Shown here in pieces: positions 35,288-44,574 of a stretch of DNA of 64,000 bases. The stretch is from Sulfurospirillum sp036802865 (lineage in GTDB: Bacteria > Campylobacterota > Campylobacteria > Campylobacterales > Sulfurospirillaceae). The DNA lies in NCBI RefSeq assembly GCF_036802865.1, contig NZ_DAIRVK010000001.1, forward strand, positions 434,001-498,000, in the 5' to 3' direction. The notes under the pieces were generated by a model that did not search any database, was not told the origin of the DNA, and was given only the letters and a program-made list of their open reading frames with translations. Position 1 is the stretch's first letter, and each line of letters begins with the position of its first letter. A program made the position numbers and the translations under genes.

Positions 35288-36253
35288 ATGAAATTAGTAC
35301 TGCAGAAATTTGGATATGTAGTACTGATGCTCTGCATTATTTCTCTCATCTCTTTTGGAGCGATTCATCTCGCTCCTAACTCTTTTTTTGCCAGCGGCGA
35401 ACTCAACCCCAATATTACTCCTGAAGCCTTAGACCAACTCAAGCGTATTTACGGACTCGATCAATCTTTATCGGTACAGTTTTTTGCATGGTTTAAAGCA
35501 ATCTTCCAACTTGATTTTGGCATCTCCTTTGCCAGCGGTAAGTCTGTACGCGATGAGATACTTGAACGGTTACCCATTACACTTTTGATGAATGTTATTA
35601 GTATGATTTTGGTCTTTATTTTAGCGCTTTATTGGGGCATAAAATCAGCCATGAAGCAAACAAGTCTGTATGATAAAAGTATCAAACAGTTTGCCTTAAT
35701 TAGTTATGCAATGCCTTCGTTTTACCTCTCTTTGCTGTTGGTGATTCTTTTTTCGGTTCAATGGAAAATTTTCCCTATATCGGGATTACATTCACAAGGT
35801 ATCAGTGGAACGGGAATTCGCTATATGGCAGATATGGCGTGGCATCTTACTTTGCCTATTTTCGTTATGGTTTTTGGTGGATTAGGGAGTTTGATTTTAT
35901 ATGTGCGAAGTTTGACGCTTAATATTTTAAAGAGTGACTACATATTTTTTGCTAAAAGTAGAGGTGTTGAAGGGAAAGCTCTTTTAATGCGTTTTATTCT
36001 TCCAAATCTCTCTCCTCCAATAGTCACAATTCTGGGGCTTTCGCTTCCAGGGCTTATTGGTGGCAGTGTGATTTTAGAGTCTATTTTTGCGATTAATGGT
36101 ATGGGACTTCTTTTTTATCAAAGCGCTTTAAGTCGTGACTATCCCGTAATTATGGGTATCCTTATTATCTCTTCATTTTTAACTTTACTGGGTAATATGA
36201 TTGCCGATTTGGTGTTAAATAAACTCAATCCTCACTTTAAACGACGAGGATAA
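35288..36253 (+). CDS. Orphan DppB/OppB-type ABC permease
   Basis: 321 residues and about six membrane helices with the binding-protein-dependent permease signature YIFFAKSRGVEGKALLMRFILPN. The N-terminus FGAIHLAPNSFF and the VRDEILERLPITLLMN segment are typical of DppB/OppB/NikB components. The second permease, the ATPases and a binding protein are missing here, so it may work with subunits encoded elsewhere or in another role. It follows fabI by 9 bases and is probably on the same transcript. Confidence 0.85.
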   Translation: MKLVLQKFGYVVLMLCIISLISFGAIHLAPNSFFASGELNPNITPEALDQLKRIYGLDQSLSVQFFAWFKAIFQLDFGISFASGKSVRDEILERLPITLLMNVISMILVFILALYWGIKSAMKQTSLYDKSIKQFALISYAMPSFYLSLLLVILFSVQWKIFPISGLHSQGISGTGIRYMADMAWHLTLPIFVMVFGGLGSLILYVRSLTLNILKSDYIFFAKSRGVEGKALLMRFILPNLSPPIVTILGLSLPGLIGGSVILESIFAINGMGLLFYQSALSRDYPVIMGILIISSFLTLLGNMIADLVLNKLNPHFKRRG

Positions 36254-36277
36254 AATAACTTTGAAAAGGACAAAACA

Positions 36278-36430
36278 ATGAAAAATATTCTTTTAGCTTT
36301 AGTAGCAGTTGCTTTGATGAGTGGCTGTGCAACGTGGGGTGGCATTAAAAAAGATGCGAAGGATGGTGCCGAATGGACAAAAGAAAAGATCAACAATGGT
36401 GCAAGTTACGTTAAAGAAAAAACAGAATAG
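36278..36430 (+). CDS. Small entericidin-like lipoprotein
   Basis: A 50-residue protein behind AAGGA (36266-36270). The signal sequence LLALVAVALMSGC is a lipobox with the cysteine at 17, so Lgt should lipidate it and the mature peptide would have 34 residues. The mature part CATWGGIKKDAKDGAEWTKEKI resembles entericidin-type lipoproteins, which have no settled function outside enterics. It follows the orphan permease by 24 bases and ends before a strong hairpin. Confidence 0.75.
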   Translation: MKNILLALVAVALMSGCATWGGIKKDAKDGAEWTKEKINNGASYVKEKTE

Positions 36431-36447
36431 ATGCAAAATAAAAAGGG

Positions 36448-36478
36448 TAACATGTAAAGCAGCTCGCTTTACATGTTA
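36448..36478. terminator. Bidirectional terminator with ACATGTAAAG in its stem
   Basis: TAACATGTAAAGC (36448-36460) and GCTTTACATGTTA (36466-36478) form a perfect 13-bp stem with an AGCTC loop between the lipoprotein gene (+) and nusA (-). Each arm carries most of the TTTACATGTAAA motif seen elsewhere. Confidence 0.75.
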
Positions 36479-36488
36479 GAAGATAATA

Positions 36489-37613
36489 TTATAGTCCGCC
36501 GAAAAGGTTTTTAAGTGCGTTTGGATCGCGTTCTGGTTGATCATCGTTTGCAGATTCACTTGAGGAGGTCGTACCTGATCCTGATTCAACCAATTCAATT
36601 TCAAATCCAGTGAGCATTGAAGTCAAACGGATATTAATACCATTTTTACCAATCGCTTTTGATTTTTGATCACTTGGAAGGGTAACAATAGCTTTACCGT
36701 TTTGAATTTTAACATTAGAGATGATTGCTGGGCTAAGAGCACGCGCTATAAAAATCTCAGGAATGTTTGAGTACTCAATACAGTCGATATTTTCATTGTG
36801 AAGCTCTTTACTCACCGCATTAATTCGCACACCTTTTGTTCCAACAGTAGCCCCAACAGCATCAATGTTTGGATGAAGTGACATCAGTGCAATCTTAGCA
36901 CGCTCACCTGGAATTCTAGCACTACCAATAATTTTGATCAATTCGTCTTTAATCTCAGGGACTTCAAGTTCCAACAGTGACTCTAAGAATTTTGGACTGG
37001 TGCGAGAAAGCTCGACATACATGCCTTGAGTTTTGTCAATGAGTACTTTACGAATAACACTTTTTACAACATTTCCAACTTTAAATTTCTCACCTTTGAT
37101 ACGGTTTTTACGTGGTAATACTGCACGAATTTCGTCAATTTCAATATAGGTATTTTCATCGTTATCTACACGTGCAACGGTTCCAAAAACAGTTTTACCC
37201 ACTAATTTTTGGTATTTTTCAAAAATATTATTTTCTAAAAGTCGTTGAATATGGTACTCAAGCTCTTTTTGAAGTGTGGCAGCGGCAGTTCTACCTAAAT
37301 TATCAAGTGGAAGTTCATAGGTAAGTTCATCACCAATTTCAATGTCAGGATCAACTTCTTTTGCATCTTTGATTGCAATAAAATTTTCATTACCTTGCAA
37401 AAGTCTTTCATCATCGGGGGTAACAACAATAACTTTTTGATAGAGTTTAAGTGTTTTAGTTGCAGGATCAATTTCTGCACCGTATTCGTATTCTGCACCG
37501 TAAATTCTTTTAGCAGTTTTAACGAGTGCTACGGTAACAGTGTTCTTAACTTCGTTAATGTCAAGCCCTTTTTCATGGGCAATAGATTCTATAATGTCTA
37601 CAATTTTTTCCAT
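36489..37613 (-). CDS. nusA: Transcription termination/antitermination factor NusA
   Basis: 374 residues. An N-terminal RNA polymerase-binding domain is followed by S1 (about 130-200, KTVFGTVARVDNDENTYIEI), KH1 (about 230-300, IPGERAKIALMS, DAVGATVGTKGVRINAVSKEL) and KH2 (about 305-350, KAIGKNGINIRLTSMLTGFEIEL). It lacks the C-terminal acidic repeats of E. coli NusA, as usual outside gammaproteobacteria. NusA controls pausing and termination. It is divergent from the HP0268-like gene, as in C. jejuni (Cj0460 beside Cj0459c). Confidence 0.95.
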   Translation of the reverse strand: MEKIVDIIESIAHEKGLDINEVKNTVTVALVKTAKRIYGAEYEYGAEIDPATKTLKLYQKVIVVTPDDERLLQGNENFIAIKDAKEVDPDIEIGDELTYELPLDNLGRTAAATLQKELEYHIQRLLENNIFEKYQKLVGKTVFGTVARVDNDENTYIEIDEIRAVLPRKNRIKGEKFKVGNVVKSVIRKVLIDKTQGMYVELSRTSPKFLESLLELEVPEIKDELIKIIGSARIPGERAKIALMSLHPNIDAVGATVGTKGVRINAVSKELHNENIDCIEYSNIPEIFIARALSPAIISNVKIQNGKAIVTLPSDQKSKAIGKNGINIRLTSMLTGFEIELVESGSGTTSSSESANDDQPERDPNALKNLFGGL

Positions 37614-37866
37614 AAGTTTCCTTAAAAAGATGCATATTTTTTATGTCATGTGTGTTATTCGCAATGATGAAAAATCAAAAATGGAAATTTAAACGATTGC
37701 GGTGAAGAGTAAGGATTATAACTAAAATCTTCTTTTATTTTTCTTTATGGAAGAGCAGTTGTTTGCTTTTAATGAGGAATTTATCGAAAACAAAGTATAC
37801 TTCGCGATATATCTTTGTGCGTATTGGACACACACGATAATTTTCTCGATAGAAAAGAGGTTTACA

Positions 37867-38109
37867 ATGGAAATTAAATTAGCAAGAAATGAAATTAATG
37901 GAAAACCAAAGACAATTACATTGGACAAAGTGACTGAGATTATTGAAAAAGAAGGGCAAAAGATTTTTTATTTTGATAAAGAAAACTCTCACAAAGACCT
38001 TGTATCACTCGTTGAGCATTTTGAAGCACAAGGATTTAGCGTTTATTTAAGAGATATTCGTTACGGTTTGGGAGAGAGCGATTATATGTACGAAGTACAT
38101 ATTCTTTAA
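37867..38109 (+). CDS. HP0268-family small protein
   Basis: 80 residues. Length, position before miaB and sequence pattern (KLARN at the start, IFYFDKENSHKD in the middle, SDYMYEVHIL at the end) match Helicobacter pylori HP0268 and C. jejuni Cj0459c. HP0268 has been reported as a small nicking endonuclease and ribonuclease with an Smr-like fold; I infer the same family here, not proven activity. AGAGG before the ATG at 37867 supports the start over upstream in-frame codons. miaB follows after 9 bases. Confidence 0.7.
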   Translation: MEIKLARNEINGKPKTITLDKVTEIIEKEGQKIFYFDKENSHKDLVSLVEHFEAQGFSVYLRDIRYGLGESDYMYEVHIL

Positions 38110-38118
38110 GGCTAGATT

Positions 38119-39435
38119 TTGGGTATTACAGAGGCAAAAAAACTTTACATAGAAACCCTTGGCTGTGCGATGAATGTGCGAGACTCCGAGCACATTATCG
38201 CCGAGCTTGGGGATAAAGAAAATTATGTTTTAACCAGTAATCTACAAGATGCTGATCTTATTTTAGTTAATACATGCAGTGTTCGTGAAAAACCTGTAAG
38301 CAAACTTTTTTCAGAGATTGGTAAATACAATCTTCAAAAAAAAGAGGGTGCGAAGATAGGTGTATGCGGATGCACCGCAAGTCATTTGGGTAAGGAGATT
38401 TTTAGACGTGCTCCTTATGTCAGTTTTGTCATTGGTGCACGCAATGTCTCCAAAATTTCTACAGCAGTTAATACCGAAAAATTCCTCAGTGTTGACACTG
38501 ACTATGATGAAAGTACTTACGCATTTGGTGAGTACCGCAACAGTCTTTATAAGGCGTATGTCAATATTTCCATCGGTTGTGATAAAAAATGTACCTATTG
38601 CATTGTGCCTCAAACCAGAGGCGATGAAATTTCTATCCCTGCTGAACTCATAGTCAATGAAGCGAGAAAAGCTGCTCAAAGTGGGGCAAAAGAGATCTTC
38701 TTACTCGGGCAAAATGTGAACAATTACGGTAGACGTTTTAGCGGGAATGTTGAGCGTAGCATGGACTTTTCAGATTTACTCAATCAAATAAGTGAAATTC
38801 CTGAAATTGAGCGCATTCGTTTTACTTCTCCTCATCCACTGCATATGGACGATAAATTTTTAGAAACTTTTGCTAATAACCCAAAAGTATGCAAATCAAT
38901 GCATATGCCATTGCAAAGTGGTTCAACCCATATTTTAGAGCAGATGAAACGTGGTTATAGCAAAGAATGGTTTTTAAATCGAGCTTTGAAACTTCGTGAA
39001 ATGATCCCAGATGTTTCTATAAGTACTGACATTATCGTTGCATTTCCCGGTGAAAGTGATGCTGATTTTGAAGATACGCTTGATGTGATACGACGCGTTA
39101 AGTTCGAGCAAATTTTTGCGTTCAAATACTCTCCACGACCTCTTACAAAAGCAGCTGAATTTACGAATCAAATTGATTCTGAAATAGGATCAGCTAGACT
39201 TGAGCGATTACAGCTTCTGCAAGATGAAATTTTAGATGAAATTGCAGAGAGTAAACGAGATAAAGTCTACCCTGTTTATATTGACGAGCTTCGAAATAGT
39301 GGCTTTTTGGCAGGACGAAGTGATAATAATGCACTTGTCCAGATTAAAGGTGATGAAAGTTTATTAGGGCAAACCATAAACATTAAAATCACCAATCCTA
39401 AACGACTTTCCCTTTATGGCGAAATTGTTCTCTAA
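38119..39435 (+). CDS. miaB: tRNA-2-methylthio-N6-isopentenyladenosine synthase
   Basis: 438 residues. The N-terminal MTTase domain has three cluster cysteines (TLGCAMN, NTCSVRE, VCGCTA), the radical-SAM domain has CDKKCTYC, and a TRAM domain closes the protein. MiaB adds a methylthio group to A37 of tRNAs that read UNN codons. The start is a TTG at 38119, preceded by AAGG. It overlaps the acyltransferase gene by 20 bases. The related RimO is also in this window. Confidence 0.96.
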   Translation: MGITEAKKLYIETLGCAMNVRDSEHIIAELGDKENYVLTSNLQDADLILVNTCSVREKPVSKLFSEIGKYNLQKKEGAKIGVCGCTASHLGKEIFRRAPYVSFVIGARNVSKISTAVNTEKFLSVDTDYDESTYAFGEYRNSLYKAYVNISIGCDKKCTYCIVPQTRGDEISIPAELIVNEARKAAQSGAKEIFLLGQNVNNYGRRFSGNVERSMDFSDLLNQISEIPEIERIRFTSPHPLHMDDKFLETFANNPKVCKSMHMPLQSGSTHILEQMKRGYSKEWFLNRALKLREMIPDVSISTDIIVAFPGESDADFEDTLDVIRRVKFEQIFAFKYSPRPLTKAAEFTNQIDSEIGSARLERLQLLQDEILDEIAESKRDKVYPVYIDELRNSGFLAGRSDNNALVQIKGDESLLGQTINIKITNPKRLSLYGEIVL

Positions 39436-40051
39436 AGAGCTTAAACGTAAACTGTTGGTGTGGATTGTTCCACCCCTTGTTTACGCATTAATCAAGCTTT
39501 TATTCTTTACGTGTAAAAAGAAATTTTATCTTCCACACAATGGCTCAGAAACCCCTAGTATCTATGTACTTTGGCATGGAGAAATTCTTATGGCAGCCGC
39601 TGCCTATAAACACTATACAAAACGCACAGAAGCTGATACGATTGTCAGTAACCATTTTGATGGTGAATTAGTGGCTCGGTTAATGCAACTTTTTGGAGGA
39701 GGAACTATTCGTGGAAGTTCGTCCAAAGGTGGCGCTTCTGTTTTACGGCAAGCATTAAAGTCGCTTCAAAAAGGTCGTGATGTTGCTATGACACCTGATG
39801 GTCCAAGAGGCCCAAGGCATACTGTCGCGGATGGTGCTGCTGCACTTGCAATGATGAAAAAAGTACCTATTGTTGCTATGAATTGCAATCCAACATCATA
39901 TTGGAAGATGAAGAGTTGGGATCAGTTTTGCATTCCAAAACCTTTTTGCACGATAGAATTTTATTTTGCAGATCCCTTTTACGTCCATGAATTAACACTC
40001 GAAGATGCCAAAGCGTTAATTCAAAAGCGCCTGTTAGAGCACTCGGTTTGA
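39416..40051 (+). CDS. DUF374 lysophospholipid acyltransferase-family protein
   Basis: 211 residues with an N-terminal hydrophobic helix (about 12-32). YVLWHGEILM, VSNHFDGELVARLMQLFGGGTIRGSS, and MTPDGPRGPRH are the DUF374 markers, related to the HxxxxD acyltransferases of lipid synthesis; the role in lipid A or phospholipid metabolism is not settled. It matches C. jejuni Cj0457c by position after miaB. The start codon lies inside miaB (20-base overlap), which points to translational coupling. Confidence 0.8.
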   Translation: MAKLFSKELKRKLLVWIVPPLVYALIKLLFFTCKKKFYLPHNGSETPSIYVLWHGEILMAAAAYKHYTKRTEADTIVSNHFDGELVARLMQLFGGGTIRGSSSKGGASVLRQALKSLQKGRDVAMTPDGPRGPRHTVADGAAALAMMKKVPIVAMNCNPTSYWKMKSWDQFCIPKPFCTIEFYFADPFYVHELTLEDAKALIQKRLLEHSV

Positions 40052-40175
40052 TGCACTTAATCCAAATGGTATTGCTTTTGCTTGATATTTTACAAAACTT
40101 AAGCAAGATTAGTCTAATATATAGTACAAATTCAAATAAACACAAGAGTAGTGATGTGAACAAAGAGTCAGCAAT

Positions 40176-41258
40176 ATGGGCATAAGAACTGTTCTTCAAA
40201 AAAAATTTCAGAACCTTTTTGTCGCTATTGTATTAAGTGAAGCAGAATGTATTCTGCGCTGCAAAGTACTTAAAAATGGTGCAATTGCGAAAACTTTTAC
40301 CAAAACATTTCCTCTTTCATCACCACTTGAAACACTTGATGGTGCCGTTGAAAATTATTTGATGAATTTACAAGATGAGTATCAATTTGTCTATATTGCT
40401 TTTTTACTTAATTCTTTAGGGCAAGGTGCTATTGAAGGTAGTGGAAATTCAAGCTTTACAAAACACAATGTTGATATTCAAAATGTTCATAATGTAACAC
40501 TTTATAATCAATGGTCTACCTATGCCTCTTACATCGAAATCAAATGGGCAAAAAATCTTTTTGCTAACGTAGGACTGGATTTTATCTACTCTCCTTTTAT
40601 TATTTTAAGCGATTTTATTGTTTCTCAAAAGCTGAAAAATAAACCAACATGTTATCTACTTAACTGCCAAGATTTCTTTGTATTGGCTATTTTTGAAGAG
40701 AAAAAATTACATTTCGGCGCTTTTTTTAAAACCCAAAGCGACACATCTTTTACACGTAGCGATGATATCAATGATTGGGAAAATGAGCATGAAGAAGAAG
40801 GTGTTCTCGATTCTGAAGAGATGCCTACGATGCCTGTGGAAGAAGATGAGCACGAAGAGCACGATGAAGGTATTGAGGAGCTCAGTGAATTAGGCGAGCT
40901 TAGTGAGCTTGAAGATATTGATGATTTGCGCTCCACGGACTCTTTTTCTGACATTGATGAAAAGACAATTGGCTCATTTAGAGGTCTGGAAGGGATCAAA
41001 GAAGAAGATATTAGCTTAGAGTTGTATGGACGAGATCTTTTGGTGTATAAATACCTGAAAACAGCTTTAGAAGAGTATTATCATAATCCTTTGTATACGA
41101 GTGAATTTATTGATGAGATCATTATTTTCGATGGGTATGAAATTAGCTCTGATTTAATCCATCAGCTTGAAGATGAGCTTATGATGGATGTTGAAGTTCA
41201 TAAAGTTGATGTCAGTGATCGTATGTGTGACATAGCCATTAAAGAGGTTTTTAAATGA
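40176..41258 (+). CDS. Cytoplasmic protein of a PilM/N/O-like membrane set (first gene)
   Basis: 360 residues, no clear membrane helix. Residues about 1-190 and 270-360 look like two lobes joined by a highly acidic linker (about 195-260, rich in Glu and Asp). I do not recognise it by motif. It is followed at once by two short proteins, each with a single N-terminal membrane helix and a coiled-coil, the layout of pilM-pilN-pilO, so an actin-like PilM role is a context-based guess. The equivalent place in C. jejuni is Cj0456c. It overlaps the next gene by 4 bases. Confidence 0.6.
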   Translation: MGIRTVLQKKFQNLFVAIVLSEAECILRCKVLKNGAIAKTFTKTFPLSSPLETLDGAVENYLMNLQDEYQFVYIAFLLNSLGQGAIEGSGNSSFTKHNVDIQNVHNVTLYNQWSTYASYIEIKWAKNLFANVGLDFIYSPFIILSDFIVSQKLKNKPTCYLLNCQDFFVLAIFEEKKLHFGAFFKTQSDTSFTRSDDINDWENEHEEEGVLDSEEMPTMPVEEDEHEEHDEGIEELSELGELSELEDIDDLRSTDSFSDIDEKTIGSFRGLEGIKEEDISLELYGRDLLVYKYLKTALEEYYHNPLYTSEFIDEIIIFDGYEISSDLIHQLEDELMMDVEVHKVDVSDRMCDIAIKEVFK

Positions 41259-41776
41259 GACTAAGTTTCATAGCTCCTCGCCCTAAACCATTTTTATCAC
41301 TCTTCAGTAAAATGTGGGTGGTTTTTATTGTTTTAATGTCACTTTTCATGATTATCTTTAATTTTTACATTGTGATTGAGATGAGCTCTTTTAAAAGTGG
41401 TGTGGTTGATCTTACAAAAGAGCGTGAAAGACTTGAACTAAAAATCGATGAAGATGATGAATTGATTAGTCTTATTTTACGCCAAAAAGCACTTTCTGAA
41501 GAGATTTTTTCTAACAATACTTTGTTAAAAGAGAGTATGAAAAATCTTTTTGATTTAGTTCCCGATCAAATTACGTTACAAAAAGTACAAATGGAACGCA
41601 ATTCTTTGGTCATATACGGTGTCACGCCAACACAAGATACTTTTAATTTCTTGTTAGCAGCACCTTTAAAATCAATCTTTCATACCAGCAATACAACATT
41701 TTACCTCACAAAAGAGGGTTGGTATAATTTTGTAAGTATTAACAAAATTATTGGCGAGGATGGCATACGTGAATAA
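41255..41776 (+). CDS. Single-pass membrane protein, PilN-like topology
   Basis: 173 residues. A short cytoplasmic start with RPKPF, one membrane helix (about 22-44), a coiled-coil (about 48-95) and a small C-terminal domain with LVPDQITLQKVQMERNSLVIYG, which is close to the pattern in PilN and GspL-type proteins (DLVPxxVxLxxLxxxxxxLxIxG). This suggests an inner-membrane assembly platform. Target: possibly a type IV pilus- or secretion-like complex, though no pilin or motor gene is nearby. It is coupled by 4-base overlap to the preceding gene. Confidence 0.6.
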   Translation: MRLSFIAPRPKPFLSLFSKMWVVFIVLMSLFMIIFNFYIVIEMSSFKSGVVDLTKERERLELKIDEDDELISLILRQKALSEEIFSNNTLLKESMKNLFDLVPDQITLQKVQMERNSLVIYGVTPTQDTFNFLLAAPLKSIFHTSNTTFYLTKEGWYNFVSINKIIGEDGIRE

Positions 41777-42308
41777 TTTTGATCGTAGTTTAGACAAAAT
41801 TGATATGATGAAACTGCTTATTTTCTTAACAGTTTTTATGGTTATCACTTTTACGTTTGTTTTTCTAATGATTATTCCCAATATCAAAGATCATCGTGTT
41901 TTACAAGCAGAATATAAACGTGTTTTAGTGCATAAAACCAGAGTCGAAAATCTCTTTTTTGAACGTGAAGCAGAGCTTTCAAAATTAAAAGCGGAAAATG
42001 TACATATTATTTCTGCGTTCAAACACCCTTTTACACAACAAGAGTTTGTCCGTTATGCAGGAAAGTTTTTTGCGCAAGTTTCTCTTGCGGAAGTGACAAA
42101 ATCTGAGTATAAAAAAGAGTTTATAGAGTATGAACTTAATGTGACATCTATGCTCAAAACACCGACAAATTTTTACAATTTTTTAGAAGGGCTGAATCGT
42201 TACGATAGCATTGTACAAGCAGATTTTCCTATTCATTTAGAATCGAGCAAAGAGAGCATTACTTCTACATTTAAAATCAAGGTTTATGATCTTAACGCAA
42301 CGCGCTAG
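41769..42308 (+). CDS. Single-pass membrane protein, PilO-like topology
   Basis: About 179 residues: short cytoplasmic start, one membrane helix (about 14-37), coiled-coil, and a C-terminal alpha/beta domain. This is the PilO/GspM layout and it follows a PilN-like gene. Three starts are possible: TTG 41751, ATG 41760 and GTG 41769. GAGGA at 41755-41759 abuts the ATG but is 9 bases from the GTG, so I place the start at 41769. It overlaps its neighbour upstream by 8 bases, and its 3' end overlaps the convergent tilS by 17 bases. Confidence 0.55.
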   Translation: MNNFDRSLDKIDMMKLLIFLTVFMVITFTFVFLMIIPNIKDHRVLQAEYKRVLVHKTRVENLFFEREAELSKLKAENVHIISAFKHPFTQQEFVRYAGKFFAQVSLAEVTKSEYKKEFIEYELNVTSMLKTPTNFYNFLEGLNRYDSIVQADFPIHLESSKESITSTFKIKVYDLNATR

Positions 42309-43281
42309 GGTCAATGCTTGAAACATACAAATAAGGACGTATTTTTGAAGGAATACGCTCATTTCTGCACAACTCTTTAAACTTTTTATCCATAGTCACA
42401 GTAGAGTATGGAGCGATAAAAATCTTCTCTTCTGTAAAACAAACCACAATCTTTCCCCCTATAACACACGTTTTTGTTCGTAAAATTTCATCTCTTTGTG
42501 CTTTAGAAGGAAGTAGCCCCAACATTTTTAGAATTTTATCAATTTGCCTAATATTGATCAGATCATCAAGCTCTTTTGGAATGATAAAAAGATCATGAAT
42601 ACGCTTTGGCTGATGCGGTAAAAAGCGTTTTTTATCTTCTTGTAGATACGCAAAACTTTTAGCAATACCTGCTTCATATGCCTCGATGAGAGGGGTTGCA
42701 TAAGTGTGTCTAAATTGGTTACGAAGGTGGTGTAAAGCATCATTGCTTGCATCGTTAAAGTAGGTAATTTTATGCTCTTCAAGATAGCTTTGAAGAGTTT
42801 TTTTGCTGATATGTAAAAGTGGGCGGATAAGCTTATAACTTTCACGCTCTTCAATCTCTTGCATTCCTAGCATTTCCACAATACCCGCACCTCGTGTGAA
42901 TTGCATTAAAAACCATTCGAGGCTATCGTTTAAATGGTGTGCCGTTAACAGTGTTTCATAACTATACTCTTGGATAATTTTTCCAAAAAAAGCGTAACGT
43001 TCTTTGCGTGCTTGATGCTCAAAGTTACTTTGATCAAGTTGACATTTTAATGTAAAAAGTTGTTTATGGTGCTCTCGTGCTAGTTTGCTTGCATACGCCT
43101 CTTCGGCATCGCTTTGGTCTCTGGTTTGGTAGTTGACATGGGCAATATCAAAAGGAATGTTATGCTCAATCAGTAAAAAGAAGAGGGCAGTGGAATCTCC
43201 ACCGCCTGAAAATGCGACTAAATTGTGTCTGTTTCTAAGGTGTGAAAGTGTTGCTTCATGCAACAGTGGTAATGGTTGCAA
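42292..43281 (-). CDS. tilS: tRNA(Ile)-lysidine synthase
   Basis: 329 residues from the TTG at 43281. The PP-loop AFSGGGDSTAL and the following AHVNYQTRDQSDAEE and ARKERYAFF are typical. TilS converts the wobble C of tRNA-Ile(CAU) to lysidine so that it reads AUA. The frame is open to an ATG at 43317 inside rimO; I prefer the TTG because GGAG lies 9 bases upstream and most homologues begin near this point. It overlaps the end of rimO either way. Confidence 0.92.
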   Translation of the reverse strand: MQPLPLLHEATLSHLRNRHNLVAFSGGGDSTALFFLLIEHNIPFDIAHVNYQTRDQSDAEEAYASKLAREHHKQLFTLKCQLDQSNFEHQARKERYAFFGKIIQEYSYETLLTAHHLNDSLEWFLMQFTRGAGIVEMLGMQEIEERESYKLIRPLLHISKKTLQSYLEEHKITYFNDASNDALHHLRNQFRHTYATPLIEAYEAGIAKSFAYLQEDKKRFLPHQPKRIHDLFIIPKELDDLINIRQIDKILKMLGLLPSKAQRDEILRTKTCVIGGKIVVCFTEEKIFIAPYSTVTMDKKFKELCRNERIPSKIRPYLYVSSIDPSALR

Positions 43282-44566
43282 TGAGTTGATCTCCAGCACA
43301 TTCGGTGATGGTGGCACGGTAACATTTTCCTACTTCAATGTTTTCGATGTCAGAATCATTCACCAAGACTTCACCATCAATGCTAGGTGCCCAAAGAAGT
43401 TCACGTGCTCCCATAAAATATTCATGTTCGCTGCTTTCACCTTCAACCAAGATGATGACCTCTTTGCCAACTTCTTTTTCAAAACTTTTTTTGGTTTTGG
43501 CTTGTACGCTAATATCTAGTTGTTTAATGCGTTTATTGATCGTTTTGGTCTCTATTTTTTCATCCATTTCAAAAGCACTGGTATCTTCTTCATCGGAATA
43601 TGCAAAGATATTAACACGGTCAAAATCAAAGGATTTCGTAAACTCAAGAAGCTCATTAAATTCGACGTCGCTCTCTCCTGGATGCCCTACGATAAAACTG
43701 GTGCGAATAAAGCTATTGGGTGCTTTACGCATAAGCTCCAATTGCTCGATAATGCGTTCACGCCCAGCTCCTCGTTTCATGCGTTTAAGCATTGAGTCAC
43801 TGATGTGTTGAATAGGCATGTCAAAGTAGTTATGAAAAAGAGGTGATGCGATAACGCGCTCGATAAGTGCGTTGGATGTTGTTGTTGGGTAAAGGTATAA
43901 AATGCGGGCACTCTTAACACCTTCGATTTGTTCTACCGACTCAATAAGTCTGATAAGCCCTTCTTTCTCACCTACATCGCGTAGATAGGAACTGCTGTCT
44001 TGCGAGATAAAACTAAAGTCATAAAAACCTTTTGCGACCAGTGCTTTGACCTCTTTAACGAGTGATTCGAGTGTTCGTGAGTGGAGTTTACCTTTGAACC
44101 CAGGGATGGCGCAAAAACTACACGTTTGATTGCATCCTTCGGAGAGTTTGACATACGCGTGCGCGTTTGAGCCTGTAATGATGCGCTCTTCTTCACTCTG
44201 TAAGTACGTTGCTGGACTAAAGCGATTTTGACGAAGCGCAATGATTTCATCGATTTTATCATAATCACCCACGCCTGTAAAAAGGTCAACTTCTTTCAGC
44301 TCTTTGGTCAAATCTTCCTTGTATCGTTCTGTAAGGCAGCCTGCCATAACAAGAACAGATCCCTTTTTACGGGCTTCGTGAAGTGAAAAGATGGTGTTGA
44401 GACTCTCTTCTTTTGCAGGCCCGATGAAGCCACAGGTATTGACGATCAGCACGTCTGCCTGAGAGGGATCATCGCACATCTCATAGGCTTGAAGTTTTCC
44501 TAACATTACTTCGCTATCAACGAGATTTTTATTACAGCCCAGTGAGACTAAATGTAGTTTTTTCAA
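43256..44566 (-). CDS. rimO: Ribosomal protein S12 methylthiotransferase
   Basis: 436 residues from the chosen start. MTTase-domain cysteines occur in SLGCNKN, NTCGFI and MAGCLTE, the radical-SAM motif is CNQTCSFC, and a TRAM domain follows. RimO methylthiolates an aspartate of S12. The frame is open to an ATG at 44584, but AAGGA (44576-44572) is five bases before a TTG at 44566, and MKKLHLVSLGCNKN fits homologues. The ribosome-binding site overlaps the panC stop, so the two are coupled. Confidence 0.94.
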   Translation of the reverse strand: MKKLHLVSLGCNKNLVDSEVMLGKLQAYEMCDDPSQADVLIVNTCGFIGPAKEESLNTIFSLHEARKKGSVLVMAGCLTERYKEDLTKELKEVDLFTGVGDYDKIDEIIALRQNRFSPATYLQSEEERIITGSNAHAYVKLSEGCNQTCSFCAIPGFKGKLHSRTLESLVKEVKALVAKGFYDFSFISQDSSSYLRDVGEKEGLIRLIESVEQIEGVKSARILYLYPTTTSNALIERVIASPLFHNYFDMPIQHISDSMLKRMKRGAGRERIIEQLELMRKAPNSFIRTSFIVGHPGESDVEFNELLEFTKSFDFDRVNIFAYSDEEDTSAFEMDEKIETKTINKRIKQLDISVQAKTKKSFEKEVGKEVIILVEGESSEHEYFMGARELLWAPSIDGEVLVNDSDIENIEVGKCYRATITECAGDQLIATITTVA

Positions 44567-44574
44567 TGTATTCC

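Noticed and set aside
37747..37866. N-terminal extension of the HP0268-like protein
   Set aside because: AGAGG before the ATG at 37867 and the 80-residue length of homologues fit the shorter form.
43338..43811. A plus-strand frame of 157 codons
   Set aside because: It lies antisense within rimO, which has full family motifs; no start signal or domain was seen.
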